DNA from: JANLUX01 sp031366005
Lineage (GTDB): Bacteria; Bacteroidota; Bacteroidia; AKYH767-A; OLB10
Direction of reading: 5' to 3'
Length of the DNA: 41,859 bases
NCBI GenBank assembly: GCA_031366005.1
Contig: JANLZB010000085.1
Span: forward strand, 1-41,859
Made by a program: the position numbers and the translations under genes. Every line of letters begins with the position of its first letter. Position 1 is the stretch's first letter. Positions 6,188 through 14,481 of this stretch are shown in pieces. The notes beneath the pieces are model-generated. The model saw only the letters and a list, made by a program, of their open reading frames with translations, ran no database searches and was not told the origin of the DNA.

Positions 6188-9100
6188 TTAACTGTTCACC
6201 AGCTTCTTACCACGTTCTTTCTGTGGTTCCGGTTCAGGCGTTTTATCAAGATCAACAACGATTGGAGTAGCAATGCAAATGGAAGAATAAGTTCCGATAA
6301 CAATACCTATTAGCAATGCAAAAGAAAATCCACGGATTACATCACCACCAAAAATAAAGATGGTAAGCAATACAAAGAATATTGTAAGTGATGTATTGAT
6401 CGTTCTGCTCAGCGTTGCATTTAATGCTTTATTAATTACTGATTTGTGATCCATGTTTGGATGATCAGTAAGATATTCACGAACGCGGTCAAATACCACC
6501 ACTGTATCTGTCATCGAATAACCCATTACCGTAAGCAAGGCAGCGATAAAATCCTGGTTGATCTCCAGCGTGAATGGCACCAATCCGTTGCAAATTGAAT
6601 AAAAGGATAGAACTACCAGCACATCATGCAATAACGCCACTGTAGCACCCAATCCATATTGCCATTTGCGGAAACGTATTAAGATGTAGAAGAACATCAT
6701 TATACATCCGAGCAATACTGCCCATAGCGCACTTTGACGAACATCATCTGCAATAGTAGGACCCACTTTTTGTGAAGTAATAATCTTATGCTTGAATTGT
6801 TCTAAGCCCGTATTGGGAAAATATTTTTGCAATCCGCTATACATTTGAGCAACCACTTTGCTTTCTGCATCAGCGCTTTCTTCATTAATTAAATAGGCAG
6901 TAGTAATCTTGTAGCGGTTATTTCCGCCAAAAGTTTTTACATCCGGTGCATGTTCAAATGGAGTAGCAAGGGCAGTGCGTATTTCTTCAGTGTGATGTGA
7001 TTCATTAAACTCAACTACATAAGTTCGTCCTCCCTTAAAGTCAACTCCGAAGTTAAATCCTTTGGTGGCGATTGAAATGATACCTCCAAGTATAATGATC
7101 CCTGAAAAGATATAATAGGATTTACGTCTTCCAACAAAGTTGATGTTTACATTTTTGAATGCCCCTTTAGAGAAATCATTCCAGAATTTAATTGGTTTGT
7201 TTTTATCTAATCTCCACTCAAATATCAATCTTGAAATAAACAATGCGCTGAATAATGAACAGAGAATACCAATAATAAGTGTGGTTGCAAATCCCTGTAC
7301 AGGTCCGCTTCCGAATGAATAAAGAATTATTCCTAATAAAAGAGTGGTTACGTTAGAATCAATAATGGAAGGTAACGCATGCTTGTAACCATCCACAATG
7401 GCAAGCCTTATTCCTTTGCCTGCTGTAAGTTCTTCTCGAACTCTCTCAAAGATGAGGATGTTGGCATCCACTGACATACCAATAATAAGTACGATACCTG
7501 CAATACCCGGAAGGGTTAATACTGCACCCAATGATGCAAGCACACCCATGATAAAAAACACGTTGCAGAATAATGCAATGTCAGCTACAAATCCTGCATT
7601 GTTATAATACACAACCATGTAAATTAAAACCACAATTAATGCAATAAGGAATGAAAGCAATCCATTCTGAATAGCTTCATCACCTAAAGATGGTCCAACC
7701 ACAGCTTCCTCTACGATATGCGCAGGAGCCGGCAGTTTACCTGCTTTAAGAATATTGGCTAAATCTTTTGCTTCATTAATTTCAAAATTTCCGGTGATAG
7801 ATGAATTACCATTAGGTATTTCGCCCATTACATTGGGATAGGAATAAACCATATCATCAAGCACAATAGCAATAGCATGCCCTACGTTTTCACCAGTAAG
7901 GCGTTTCCATGTTTTAGCGCCATCAGCATTCATACGCATGCTTATTTCAGGGCTGTTATTAAACTGTCCGAAATCCTGACGGGCATCACTGATAGCAGCG
8001 CCATCCAATGGAGCCAGACCATCACGGCTGGTGACTTTTATCGAAACTAACTCGAGCAACTGACTTTCTTTCACACGGGGTTTTGCCGCCCATAATAATC
8101 TTAAGTTTCGCGGAAGCATTGACTTGATATCTGGTCGCGATAACAGTGCATTAACTTTTGCTGTATCCTTAAATAAGGCATAACCGGCAATAGCCTGTTT
8201 ATCAACTGCTGCTTTATCTTCTTGTGTACGTACCTGGAAATCGGCAGGTAATAAAGCCGCAAAAAGCGGATTTTCCTGGCTGAATTCTTCAAATGTTTTT
8301 TGCTTGGACGTATCTTTCTTAGCTGTGGTATCTTTACCCATTTCGCCAAGCAACTTATTCTTTTTGGTAGTATCCACTTGCGCAGTTGCGCTATCAGAAG
8401 CACTTGAAATAGCTGTTGTCTTTAACGAATCCCTTTTTAATGATTTGGTTAAAGTATCCACCTTTGATTCGGCAGCAAGTTTCTTATTGATTTCCACTAA
8501 GGCAGGAGCAATCTCAGCGAAAGTGTAAGTCTCCCAGAATTCAAGTTTTGCTGTTCCCTGTAAAAGTTTACGCACACGATCCGGTTCTTTAACACCTGGT
8601 AATTCCACCAGAATACGTCCGGAACCAAGCTGCTGTATATTCGGTTGTGACACTCCGAATTTATCAATACGTGTTCTTAAAATATTAAATGAACGGCTGA
8701 TGGCAGCATCCGATTCTGTACGTATCACTTTTAAAACTTCATCGTTAGTTGAATTAAAATTAATACGGTCTTGTAAATCAACAGTATTAAAAATTGCAGC
8801 TAATTTTCCATTGGGATCCACTTTCTTAAAAGCACGTCCAAAGAGTGTTACAAAATCATCCTGGCTGTTTTTCTGCATCTCCTGTGCTTCTGCAATGGCT
8901 TTGTTAAATGTAGGATCGGTGCTGTAGTTTGCCATAGAACGGATGAGGTCCACCACGCTTACTTCAAGAGTAACGTTCATTCCCCCTTTAAGGTCGAGGC
9001 CTAAGTTGATTTCACGCTCCTTGCACTCCAGGTAAGTGTAATCTTTAAACCCTATATTATAAACACCTTTTTGCGAAACAGAATCAAGATATGCTTTCTC

Positions 9101-9235
9101 TTTTTTCTCATCTCCTTTGGCGTATTCGTGCGCCTTATTTTCAACTCTGCGGGTTACAAAGGTGAATGACAGTTGGTATAAACAAACTAACGCCAGTACG
9201 ATGGCTAATACTTTAATGGCTCCTTTACTTTGCAT
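6188..9235 (-). CDS. secDF: protein translocase subunit SecDF (fusion)
   Basis: One 1015-residue protein combines SecD and SecF, the usual state in Bacteroidota. It is an inner-membrane protein that uses proton flow to help SecYEG export proteins. The SecD half has the first membrane helix (AIVLALVCLYQLSF), the P1 base with GRILVELPGVKEP, a lineage-typical Ser/Thr/Lys-rich insert, and the GMSVDANILIFERVREEL helix. The SecF half has GVDFKGGRTYVVEF and GYSMTDTVVVFDRVREYL. The reading frame extends to a TTG at 9268, but a TATATTTG -7 box overlaps that codon (9266-9273). Family members start with a sequence like MQSKGAI, so the ATG at 9235 is chosen. A strong terminator follows. Confidence 0.96.
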   Translation of the reverse strand: MQSKGAIKVLAIVLALVCLYQLSFTFVTRRVENKAHEYAKGDEKKEKAYLDSVSQKGVYNIGFKDYTYLECKEREINLGLDLKGGMNVTLEVSVVDLIRSMANYSTDPTFNKAIAEAQEMQKNSQDDFVTLFGRAFKKVDPNGKLAAIFNTVDLQDRINFNSTNDEVLKVIRTESDAAISRSFNILRTRIDKFGVSQPNIQQLGSGRILVELPGVKEPDRVRKLLQGTAKLEFWETYTFAEIAPALVEINKKLAAESKVDTLTKSLKRDSLKTTAISSASDSATAQVDTTKKNKLLGEMGKDTTAKKDTSKQKTFEEFSQENPLFAALLPADFQVRTQEDKAAVDKQAIAGYALFKDTAKVNALLSRPDIKSMLPRNLRLLWAAKPRVKESQLLELVSIKVTSRDGLAPLDGAAISDARQDFGQFNNSPEISMRMNADGAKTWKRLTGENVGHAIAIVLDDMVYSYPNVMGEIPNGNSSITGNFEINEAKDLANILKAGKLPAPAHIVEEAVVGPSLGDEAIQNGLLSFLIALIVVLIYMVVYYNNAGFVADIALFCNVFFIMGVLASLGAVLTLPGIAGIVLIIGMSVDANILIFERVREELTAGKGIRLAIVDGYKHALPSIIDSNVTTLLLGIILYSFGSGPVQGFATTLIIGILCSLFSALFISRLIFEWRLDKNKPIKFWNDFSKGAFKNVNINFVGRRKSYYIFSGIIILGGIISIATKGFNFGVDFKGGRTYVVEFNESHHTEEIRTALATPFEHAPDVKTFGGNNRYKITTAYLINEESADAESKVVAQMYSGLQKYFPNTGLEQFKHKIITSQKVGPTIADDVRQSALWAVLLGCIMMFFYILIRFRKWQYGLGATVALLHDVLVVLSFYSICNGLVPFTLEINQDFIAALLTVMGYSMTDTVVVFDRVREYLTDHPNMDHKSVINKALNATLSRTINTSLTIFFVLLTIFIFGGDVIRGFSFALLIGIVIGTYSSICIATPIVVDLDKTPEPEPQKERGKKLVNS

Positions 9236-9265
9236 TGAATGACAGGGGTTATTTTTTAGAGGCGG

Positions 9266-9273
9266 CAAATATA
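9266..9273 (-). promoter_or_regulatory. candidate -7 box of secDF
   Basis: TATATTTG on the minus strand is an exact TAnnTTTG match, ending about 30 nt before the ATG at 9235. It overlaps the in-frame TTG at 9268 and so argues against that longer start. No clear -33 TTG was seen. Confidence 0.5.
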
Positions 9274-9344
9274 GGAAAAAGAGTTTACGGACGGTTAGGC
9301 TGGCTTTGTTATAGGATTGTGAGGCGTTTAGCTCATAAAATAAA

Positions 9345-9381
9345 CAAAAAAAGAAGGCTGTTTGTAGTAAACAACCTTCTT
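9345..9381 (-). terminator. terminator of the cupredoxin gene
   Basis: On the minus strand, AAGAAGGTTGTTT pairs with AAACAGCCTTCTT (13 bp, one G-T pair, 5-nt loop) and is followed by a T-run. It starts about 36 bp after the stop at 9417. Confidence 0.85.
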
Positions 9382-9416
9382 ACAATAAATTGAATTCTCA
9401 AATGTGAATTTAGAAT

Positions 9417-10025
9417 TTATTGCACCATTACTTTACGTGTAATATTTCCTTCTCCAAACTGCATATTTAAAAGATAAATACCTTTTTGTAATCCTTCCAA
9501 ATTAACCCTGGCAGCATGTGATCCTGCACTTTCTGCATCGTGAGAAATTGTAAGCACCTTGTTACCAATCAAATCATACATGGCTAAATCAATTGTACCT
9601 GCAGATGACATATTATAAGTAATATTTAATTGTGATGCCCCTGTCATAGTTGTATTAAGCGATGCATTTCCGGATGAATACTGATGCTCAATTCCAACAG
9701 TACCGACCACCGTAAAACTGGCTTGCATCTGACTATGGAAATTGCACTGATAATCATAATTACCTCCTACAAGTGGTATGTAAACATATACCGGAGAGCT
9801 GTTATTGATAGGCGCATCCCATGATAGCGCGCCTGGCGGAATATTATTAGATGTAGTAGTATGAAAACCACTCATCCATACCCACATAATGGTATCGCCT
9901 GCGTTTACCGTGAAATTAGCAGGAGTAAATTGAAAATCCGAAACGCTCACAATCATTACTGTCGCGTTTGTTCTGGCAGTTCCTGAAAGGATAAGTGCCA
10001 GCATCATTGTGTAAATTTTTTTCAT
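9417..10025 (-). CDS. secreted cupredoxin (plastocyanin-like) with T9SS C-terminal sorting domain
   Basis: The 202-residue protein has a signal peptide (MKKIYTMMLALILSGTARTNA). A cupredoxin domain (about 22-112) carries a full type-1 copper ligand set: a His in the GFHTTTSN segment, then Cys, His and Met in QCNFHSQMQ. The last 80 or so residues (NITYNMSSAGTIDLAMYDLIGNK ... GIYLLNMQFGEG...RKVMVQ) form a type A T9SS sorting domain, so the protein should cross the outer membrane and be anchored or released. The open frame runs upstream to 10127, but that part crosses the next gene's terminator; the ATG at 10025 starts the signal peptide. It probably acts as an extracellular electron carrier or copper protein; the partner is unknown. 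Confidence 0.9.
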   Translation of the reverse strand: MKKIYTMMLALILSGTARTNATVMIVSVSDFQFTPANFTVNAGDTIMWVWMSGFHTTTSNNIPPGALSWDAPINNSSPVYVYIPLVGGNYDYQCNFHSQMQASFTVVGTVGIEHQYSSGNASLNTTMTGASQLNITYNMSSAGTIDLAMYDLIGNKVLTISHDAESAGSHAARVNLEGLQKGIYLLNMQFGEGNITRKVMVQ

Positions 10026-10108
10026 ACTCTTTTTATGTTTTGTTTTAAGGAATAAAATAAAAAAATTATGCCCGAACCTGACAAGTTCTTTTATTGTCAC
10101 TTCCATAT

Positions 10109-10147
10109 AAAAAACGGACGATATCATCTTGATCTATATCGTCCGTT
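10109..10147 (-). terminator. terminator of the 10178 gene
   Basis: A perfect 12-bp stem on the minus strand (AACGGACGATAT with ATATCGTCCGTT, 11-nt loop) is followed by TTTTTT. It lies about 31 bp beyond the stop of the Asn/Thr-rich gene. Confidence 0.9.
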
Positions 10148-10177
10148 ATCCGACTTGTTTTTACGGATTAAATAAAT

Positions 10178-11182
10178 TTATTCATTAATGCCTGAGGTGT
10201 CATCGGCTTTCTTCTTTTTGCTATTTACTGCTGTACCTTTAAAATCATATTTTACCATTTTACCATCTGGCATTGCATAGGTCATGCTGCCGGAGATAGT
10301 TCTGCCTTCCACAATACCTGTGAACTGTGAATTAACACGTGCATCATTTCTGCAATTGGAATAAAATGAAATCATATTATCACTGGATGCGCTTACTGTA
10401 TAAGGACAGGTTTTATAATTATTATCACTCAGCATGGTACTCTGCATTTCTGATTCAGTAAAAGTTATCTCAGCAGTTTTACCTTTCATGTTTTGCTCGT
10501 AAACAGAATAGTCAGCCTGAGTATTCATACCATTTTGGTTATTCATAGTGTAATCAGCATTACTGCCCGAGTTTTGCATATTCCGGTTTTGATTTGTCGT
10601 AGTAGTTGTGCTCTGCGTGTTTGTTCTGTTATTCATGGTTCCATGATCCATATCATTATTCTCTTTCTGATCATAAGTAGTAGTACTCTGGATAGTTGAA
10701 TTATTATTGTTCAATGTTCCATTGTCCATACTTCGATTATTTTTCTGATCATAGGTAGAAGTAGTGCCCTGGGTAGTGGTATTACTATTATTCAAATTTC
10801 CATTGTCCGTGCGCTTATCATAATTCTGATCATAGGTAGTGGTTGTAGTAGTACTTTGCGTACCAGTATTATTATTCATGGATTGATTATTCATTCTTTT
10901 CTGATCATTCATATTGCCTGAATTAACACCATTATCTATTGTGTTATCGCTGTTCATATCCTTTTTAATAGCTGCATCATTGGCATTTTCTCTCCAGCGG
11001 TCAGTATTATTTTGTGTGTTTTGCGAAATGGTTTGCTCACCAAATGTTATTTTAAAGGTCTTACCATTTAGCGTTCCGGTTTTAGTACCTCGTAAAGGTT
11101 TGTTATCACCTATTACACTCGTTTGGCTTAAGGCAGAAAAACTTATGCATCCTGCAGTTAAAATCAACAATAATCTTTTCAT
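10178..11182 (-). CDS. exported Asn/Thr-rich repeat protein with lipocalin-like C-terminal domain
   Basis: The 334-residue protein has a signal peptide (about 1-20, ending FSALSQ). A short segment, LNGKTFKITFGEQ (about 38-50), comes next. Residues 92-210 are low-complexity with four to five imperfect units of about 27 residues, each with STTTTY-DQK and M-D-N-G-x-x-N-N elements. A folded C-terminal domain (about 230-320: GKTAEITFTESEMQS, CPYTVSASSDNMISF, GIVEGRTISGSMTY, YDFKGTA) resembles small exported Bacteroidota proteins with one beta-barrel domain. LNGKTFKITF and MKGKTAEITF are similar, so the repeats may have expanded inside or beside a duplicated strand. A strong terminator follows. The function is unknown; it may be a periplasmic or surface protein. 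Confidence 0.75.
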   Translation of the reverse strand: MKRLLLILTAGCISFSALSQTSVIGDNKPLRGTKTGTLNGKTFKITFGEQTISQNTQNNTDRWRENANDAAIKKDMNSDNTIDNGVNSGNMNDQKRMNNQSMNNNTGTQSTTTTTTYDQNYDKRTDNGNLNNSNTTTQGTTSTYDQKNNRSMDNGTLNNNNSTIQSTTTYDQKENNDMDHGTMNNRTNTQSTTTTTNQNRNMQNSGSNADYTMNNQNGMNTQADYSVYEQNMKGKTAEITFTESEMQSTMLSDNNYKTCPYTVSASSDNMISFYSNCRNDARVNSQFTGIVEGRTISGSMTYAMPDGKMVKYDFKGTAVNSKKKKADDTSGINE

Positions 11183-11290
11183 AGTTTATAATTTTTAAAT
11201 GTTTTAGTAATAAGAAATATCCATTAAAATCTGAAACAAATGTGCCATAGAGAAAGTGTGGAATAAATTCGTTTAACTATTATAATGGAC

Positions 11291-11323
11291 GAAGCGCATA
11301 CTGAAACTCCCGGTATGCGCTTC
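11291..11323. other. perfect 11-bp stem-loop without U-tract
   Basis: GAAGCGCATAC and GTATGCGCTTC form a perfect 11-bp stem with an 11-nt loop. It lies 108 bp upstream of the 11182 start codon. No T-run follows on either strand, so it is not a typical terminator. It could be a regulatory element or an end signal for the upstream 11475 gene. Confidence 0.5.
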
Positions 11324-11474
11324 TACATAAGGATATTCCCTCCATCCTTAATATGGTGCAAAAATTGATTTGTTATATGTTTAAATCATCATTGAAAAAT
11401 TATGCCATTGAGGTTTGATAATTAAAATAATATATTTTGTGGATTTAAATTCATGCTTCAAAAAACCTGATCAT

Positions 11475-11885
11475 TTATACGTGGGCATATCTCCGTTCAC
11501 TGCCTGTTAACATAAACATAGTGTTAAGATTTTCATTTTCCCATTTTTGATTTGCTTCCTGCCTGTGTTGCAGGTTAATTATCCCGGTAATATCATCAGG
11601 GTCAATTACGCCAGTCATATTAAACTCCCAGCAATACAACAGATTTTTATAAAGCTGGTTAAGAAACTTCAGATTTTTGATCGCATCCTTATTTGGATAT
11701 TTTGATTTCAGCAAACACTGCTTAAAGCAAAAGCGGAATTCATTAGTGCCGGATAATTCCTGAGTGATTTCTAAGCGCACTGACCCATCGTGTTCCACAA
11801 CAATATCATAATAATTCTGTTCTTTTTTGACTTGTTGAGTTAGCTTACTCAATTCAGATAACCGAGGATATTTTGAAAGGTTCAT
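11475..11885 (-). CDS. hypothetical protein
   Basis: The 136-residue protein is rich in charged and aromatic residues, with no signal peptide or membrane helix. A beta-like N-terminal part (YYDIVVEHDGSVRLEITQ, about 25-42) is followed by a helical part with four Cys residues (54, 58, 89 and none in a metal-motif spacing apart from C54/C58). I do not recognise the family. The frame has normal local codon use and a clear ATG. It faces away from the c-heme operon at 12235, so the 349-bp gap is a divergent control region. It is probably a real cytoplasmic protein. Confidence 0.55.
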   Translation of the reverse strand: MNLSKYPRLSELSKLTQQVKKEQNYYDIVVEHDGSVRLEITQELSGTNEFRFCFKQCLLKSKYPNKDAIKNLKFLNQLYKNLLYCWEFNMTGVIDPDDITGIINLQHRQEANQKWENENLNTMFMLTGSERRYAHV

Positions 11886-12234
11886 GAGCTGTTAATCTTA
11901 TTTTATATTTGATAGGTAGATGACAAATAAAAAAAACATGCCACATTTCGTAATCCACTTACCCTATGCATCTATTTAAAAAGGCACAGTGTATAAATTT
12001 ATACTTCATAAAGTACACTGCACCTGCGAAAAGTATTTTACTGGTCAGGGGTTAGGAACAAAACTTATTTCAAAAATAAATACCATACTGTGAAACCACT
12101 AAGGCGTGAAAAAAATTCAACATTAATAATTTATAATACATTAAAATCCTGTTCAGATTCCTATTTCCCTCGTTCAGCTATTTTAAATAGTTTTTTGATT
12201 AAGGTCATAATAGTTTTGTTGCTGTTAAAAAACT
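11886..12234. other. 349-bp divergent intergenic region with palindrome
   Basis: No gene is seen. It contains a perfect 14-bp palindrome, GTATAAATTTATAC (11991-12004), nested in a longer imperfect stem formed by CAGTGTA (11987-11993) and TACACTG (12014-12020). It also holds the candidate promoter box of the c-heme operon at 12211-12218. The palindrome could be an operator for either divergent unit. Confidence 0.45.
12211..12218 (+). promoter_or_regulatory. candidate -7 box of the c-heme operon
   Basis: TAGTTTTG is an exact TAnnTTTG match ending 16 nt before the ATG at 12235. The upstream T-rich run at 12191-12196 is a poor -33 element. Confidence 0.45.
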
Positions 12235-12987
12235 ATGACAGGCAAAATCAATATCATATTAATACTTGGTATAATCCTTATATCAACTGTTGCCTGCAAG
12301 CATAGCCCATTAGTAACGCAGGAAGCAGCTGATATTATTCCAACCCCAACAGATACCGGTGCAGGCAATCCTGTAAACCCGGGCAATGGTGGAAACACAG
12401 GTATTCCATGCAATCCGGATACTATCTATTTTCAAAACACCATTCTCCCTTTATTCATTTCCAACTGTGCTAAAAGCGGTTGTCATAATGCTGCCTCTGC
12501 TCAAAAAGATATAATTCTTGACTCTTATTCTAATATCATGAGTTCAGGTGAAATTACCACGGGTAATGCCAGCGAAGGAGATATAATGCAGGTGATAACG
12601 GAAACAGATCCTGATGATATTATGCCACCACCACCGAATCAAGCATTGTCGCAGCAACAGATTAATATGATTGCACAATGGATTAACCAGGGCGCACAAA
12701 ATAATTACTGTGAAGAATGCGATACTACCAACGTAACTTATTCAGTTAAAATCCGCTCAATACTTGATGCGAAGTGTGTGGGTTGTCATAACAATACAGT
12801 GGCAAGTGACGGAATAAATCTTACTAACTATACAGGAGTGCAAACAGTTGCTCTTAACGGAAGATTGTTTGGCGCTGTAAATCATTCACCGGGTTTCACT
12901 GCTATGCCACAGGGAGGAGCAAAACTTCCTGACTGCGAGATTGCAGCAATAAGAATATGGATTCAGGATGGAGCACCCAACAATTAA
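12235..12987 (+). CDS. di-heme c-type cytochrome lipoprotein
   Basis: The 250-residue lipoprotein has a signal peptide with Cys21 as the lipidated residue (STVAC), then a Pro/Gly/Asn-rich linker to about 55. Two cytochrome-like domains follow. The first has C78-AKSG-C83-H84, an unusual CX4CH heme site, with a possible Met ligand in DDIMPPPPN. The second has the standard C181-VG-C184-H185, with Met224 in FTAMPQGG. The layout resembles the Planctomycete-type cytochrome c domains found in Bacteroidota lipoproteins. It should face the periplasm or cell surface and carry electrons. It leads the 12235-15369 block; the second domain is paralogous to the next gene. Confidence 0.85.
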   Translation: MTGKINIILILGIILISTVACKHSPLVTQEAADIIPTPTDTGAGNPVNPGNGGNTGIPCNPDTIYFQNTILPLFISNCAKSGCHNAASAQKDIILDSYSNIMSSGEITTGNASEGDIMQVITETDPDDIMPPPPNQALSQQQINMIAQWINQGAQNNYCEECDTTNVTYSVKIRSILDAKCVGCHNNTVASDGINLTNYTGVQTVALNGRLFGAVNHSPGFTAMPQGGAKLPDCEIAAIRIWIQDGAPNN

Positions 12988-12994
12988 TACTAAA

Positions 12995-13390
12995 ATGAAA
13001 ACGGTTAGGAGAAAAATACTTTACCTGCTGATGTTGCTTGGTTCAACAATAATGATTCATGGTTGTTACTATGATGTGGGTGAAGAACTGTATCCTGCAA
13101 CAAATATTTCTTCTGCTAATTGCGATACTTCAAATGCTACTTACAGCAGCAAAGTTTTATCCATAATTCAAAATAATTGTTATTCATGCCACAGTGGTTC
13201 TGCACCCTCTGGAAATGTGAATTTACAAGGATATGCAAATCTTAAAATCTATGTTAACAATGGAAAGTTAATGGGAACAATAACACATGCAGCCGGATTT
13301 TCTCCGATGCCGTTTGGCGGAAACAAGCTCAGCACTTGTGATATTGCTACAATACAAAAATGGATCAACAATGGTTCACTAAACAATTAA
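12995..13390 (+). CDS. mono-heme c-type cytochrome lipoprotein
   Basis: The 131-residue lipoprotein has a signal peptide with lipidated Cys24 (MIHGC). A single cytochrome-like domain carries C62-YS-C65-H66, with a likely Met105 ligand (FSPMPFGG). It is clearly paralogous to the C-terminal domain of the preceding protein: both have CDT-S/T-N-TYS, then the heme motif, then MP-x-GG and a C-x-I-A-x-I-x-x-WI ending. The longer open frame starts inside the previous gene at 12968; the ATG at 12995, 8 bp after its stop, begins the signal peptide. It is probably a periplasmic or surface electron carrier in the same operon. Confidence 0.85.
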   Translation: MKTVRRKILYLLMLLGSTIMIHGCYYDVGEELYPATNISSANCDTSNATYSSKVLSIIQNNCYSCHSGSAPSGNVNLQGYANLKIYVNNGKLMGTITHAAGFSPMPFGGNKLSTCDIATIQKWINNGSLNN

Positions 13391-13400
13391 TAATTACAAA

Positions 13401-13811
13401 ATGAAATACATAAAATATCTGGTGCTCGTAATTGCAATGATTGCAAGTTTGGGTTATTACATGTGGAACAAACCAAAGCAAAGCATTGAAAGAAAAGATG
13501 CAGATTATGTAATGGCTCCTGAAAATTTATTACAGGAGTTTCAATCAAATGAAGAGCACGCCAATAAAAAATATCTCGATAAGATTGTTTCCGTTAAAGG
13601 AAAAATTAATTCCCTGAAGTCAGATATAAAAGGAGTTACCAGTGTTCAGATTGAAACCGGTGACCCAATGAGCAGCATCACTTGTCAGTTAAGCAAAGAC
13701 CAGTCTGAAAAACATCCGGATTTAAAAGAAGGAAAGGATATTCAGGTGAAAGGAATTTGTTCAGGTATGCTGATGGATGTAGTACTTGTGGATTGTGTAG
13801 TAGAAAATTAA
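13401..13811 (+). CDS. OB-fold (tRNA_anti-like) membrane-anchored protein
   Basis: The 136-residue protein has one N-terminal membrane segment (about 4-22, YLVLVIAMIASLGYYMW). A small beta domain follows, with VSVKGKINSLKSD, TSVQIETGDP, ITCQL and GKDIQVKGICSGM...VLVDCVV. This fits the OB-fold tRNA_anti-like family (PF12869), which despite its name is often found in exported Bacteroidota proteins. The final segment has two Cys that may form a disulfide. It lies 10 bp after the mono-heme lipoprotein and 17 bp before yceI, so it is in the same operon. The role is unknown. Confidence 0.8.
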   Translation: MKYIKYLVLVIAMIASLGYYMWNKPKQSIERKDADYVMAPENLLQEFQSNEEHANKKYLDKIVSVKGKINSLKSDIKGVTSVQIETGDPMSSITCQLSKDQSEKHPDLKEGKDIQVKGICSGMLMDVVLVDCVVEN

Positions 13812-13828
13812 CAAATAAAAAAATAATC

Positions 13829-14386
13829 ATGAAAAAAATTCTTTTAGTAGCAATTACTCTCTTAGGGTCAATTGCGGTTCAGGCACAAAGCAAATATTTT
13901 ACACGTGATGGTAAAATATCATTTTACTCAGATGCTTCACTGGAAAAAATTGAAGCAAACAATTCTAAAGTTGCAACAGTGTTAGATGTATCCACAGGTC
14001 AATTTGAATTTTCTGTTTTAATGAAAGCATTTGATTTTGAAAAAGCGCTGATGCAGGAACATTTTAATGAAAATTATGTGGAGTCAAGCAAATTTCCGAA
14101 ATCTGTTTTCAAAGGTAAAATTGAAAATATTGCTGATATAAAATTTGATAAGGATGGTATTTATCCTATAAAAGTAAAAGGACAGCTTACATTACATGGA
14201 GTTACAAAAGACATTGCCACCAATGGAACGCTTGAAATAAAAAATGGAATCATAAAAGCAAATTCCGTATTCAATATTCTTATTGAGGAATACGGAATTG
14301 AAATTCCGAAGCTGGTAAGTGAAAAAGTAGCTAAAGAAGTAAAAGTTACTGTGAATGTTTCGCTGGAACCATTGGCAAAAAGTTAA
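13829..14386 (+). CDS. YceI-family periplasmic protein
   Basis: The 185-residue protein has a signal peptide (MKKILLVAITLLGSIAVQAQ) and a YceI lipocalin-like beta-barrel. Signatures are the KISFYSDASLEKIEANNSKV start, FEFSVLMKAFDFEKALMQEHFNE, KFPKSVFKG, and GQLTLHGVTKDI. YceI proteins bind polyisoprenoids and, in respiratory contexts, are thought to handle quinone-like lipids. The open frame extends to 13757 inside the previous gene; the ATG at 13829 starts the signal peptide. It sits between the c-heme lipoproteins and a DUF5777 barrel, so a role in exported redox or lipid handling is plausible. A terminator-like hairpin follows. Confidence 0.92.
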   Translation: MKKILLVAITLLGSIAVQAQSKYFTRDGKISFYSDASLEKIEANNSKVATVLDVSTGQFEFSVLMKAFDFEKALMQEHFNENYVESSKFPKSVFKGKIENIADIKFDKDGIYPIKVKGQLTLHGVTKDIATNGTLEIKNGIIKANSVFNILIEEYGIEIPKLVSEKVAKEVKVTVNVSLEPLAKS

Positions 14387-14398
14387 TCACGTCATAAA

Positions 14399-14438
14399 AA
14401 TAAAACCGGAAAACATTTATTTCCAGTTTTATTTTTAT
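14399..14438 (+). terminator. terminator after yceI
   Basis: AATAAAACCGGAAA pairs with TTTCCAGTTTTATT (one mismatch), followed by a T-rich run. It lies 12 bp after the stop. The DUF5777 gene begins 43 bp beyond, so it may be a partial terminator or have its own promoter. Confidence 0.75.
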
Positions 14439-14481
14439 TCAAATTCACTAAGCAAATTTTTTTAAATATTATAAATGTAAC

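Noticed and set aside
8101..8403. Minus-strand 100-codon frame inside secDF
   Set aside because: It is an out-of-frame shadow in the low-complexity insert of SecDF, with no plausible signal or domain.
9236..9268. TTG start for secDF
   Set aside because: It overlaps a TATATTTG promoter box, and the added residues are not family-like.
10026..10127. Longer start for the cupredoxin gene
   Set aside because: The extension crosses the terminator hairpin of the upstream gene and would hide the signal peptide.
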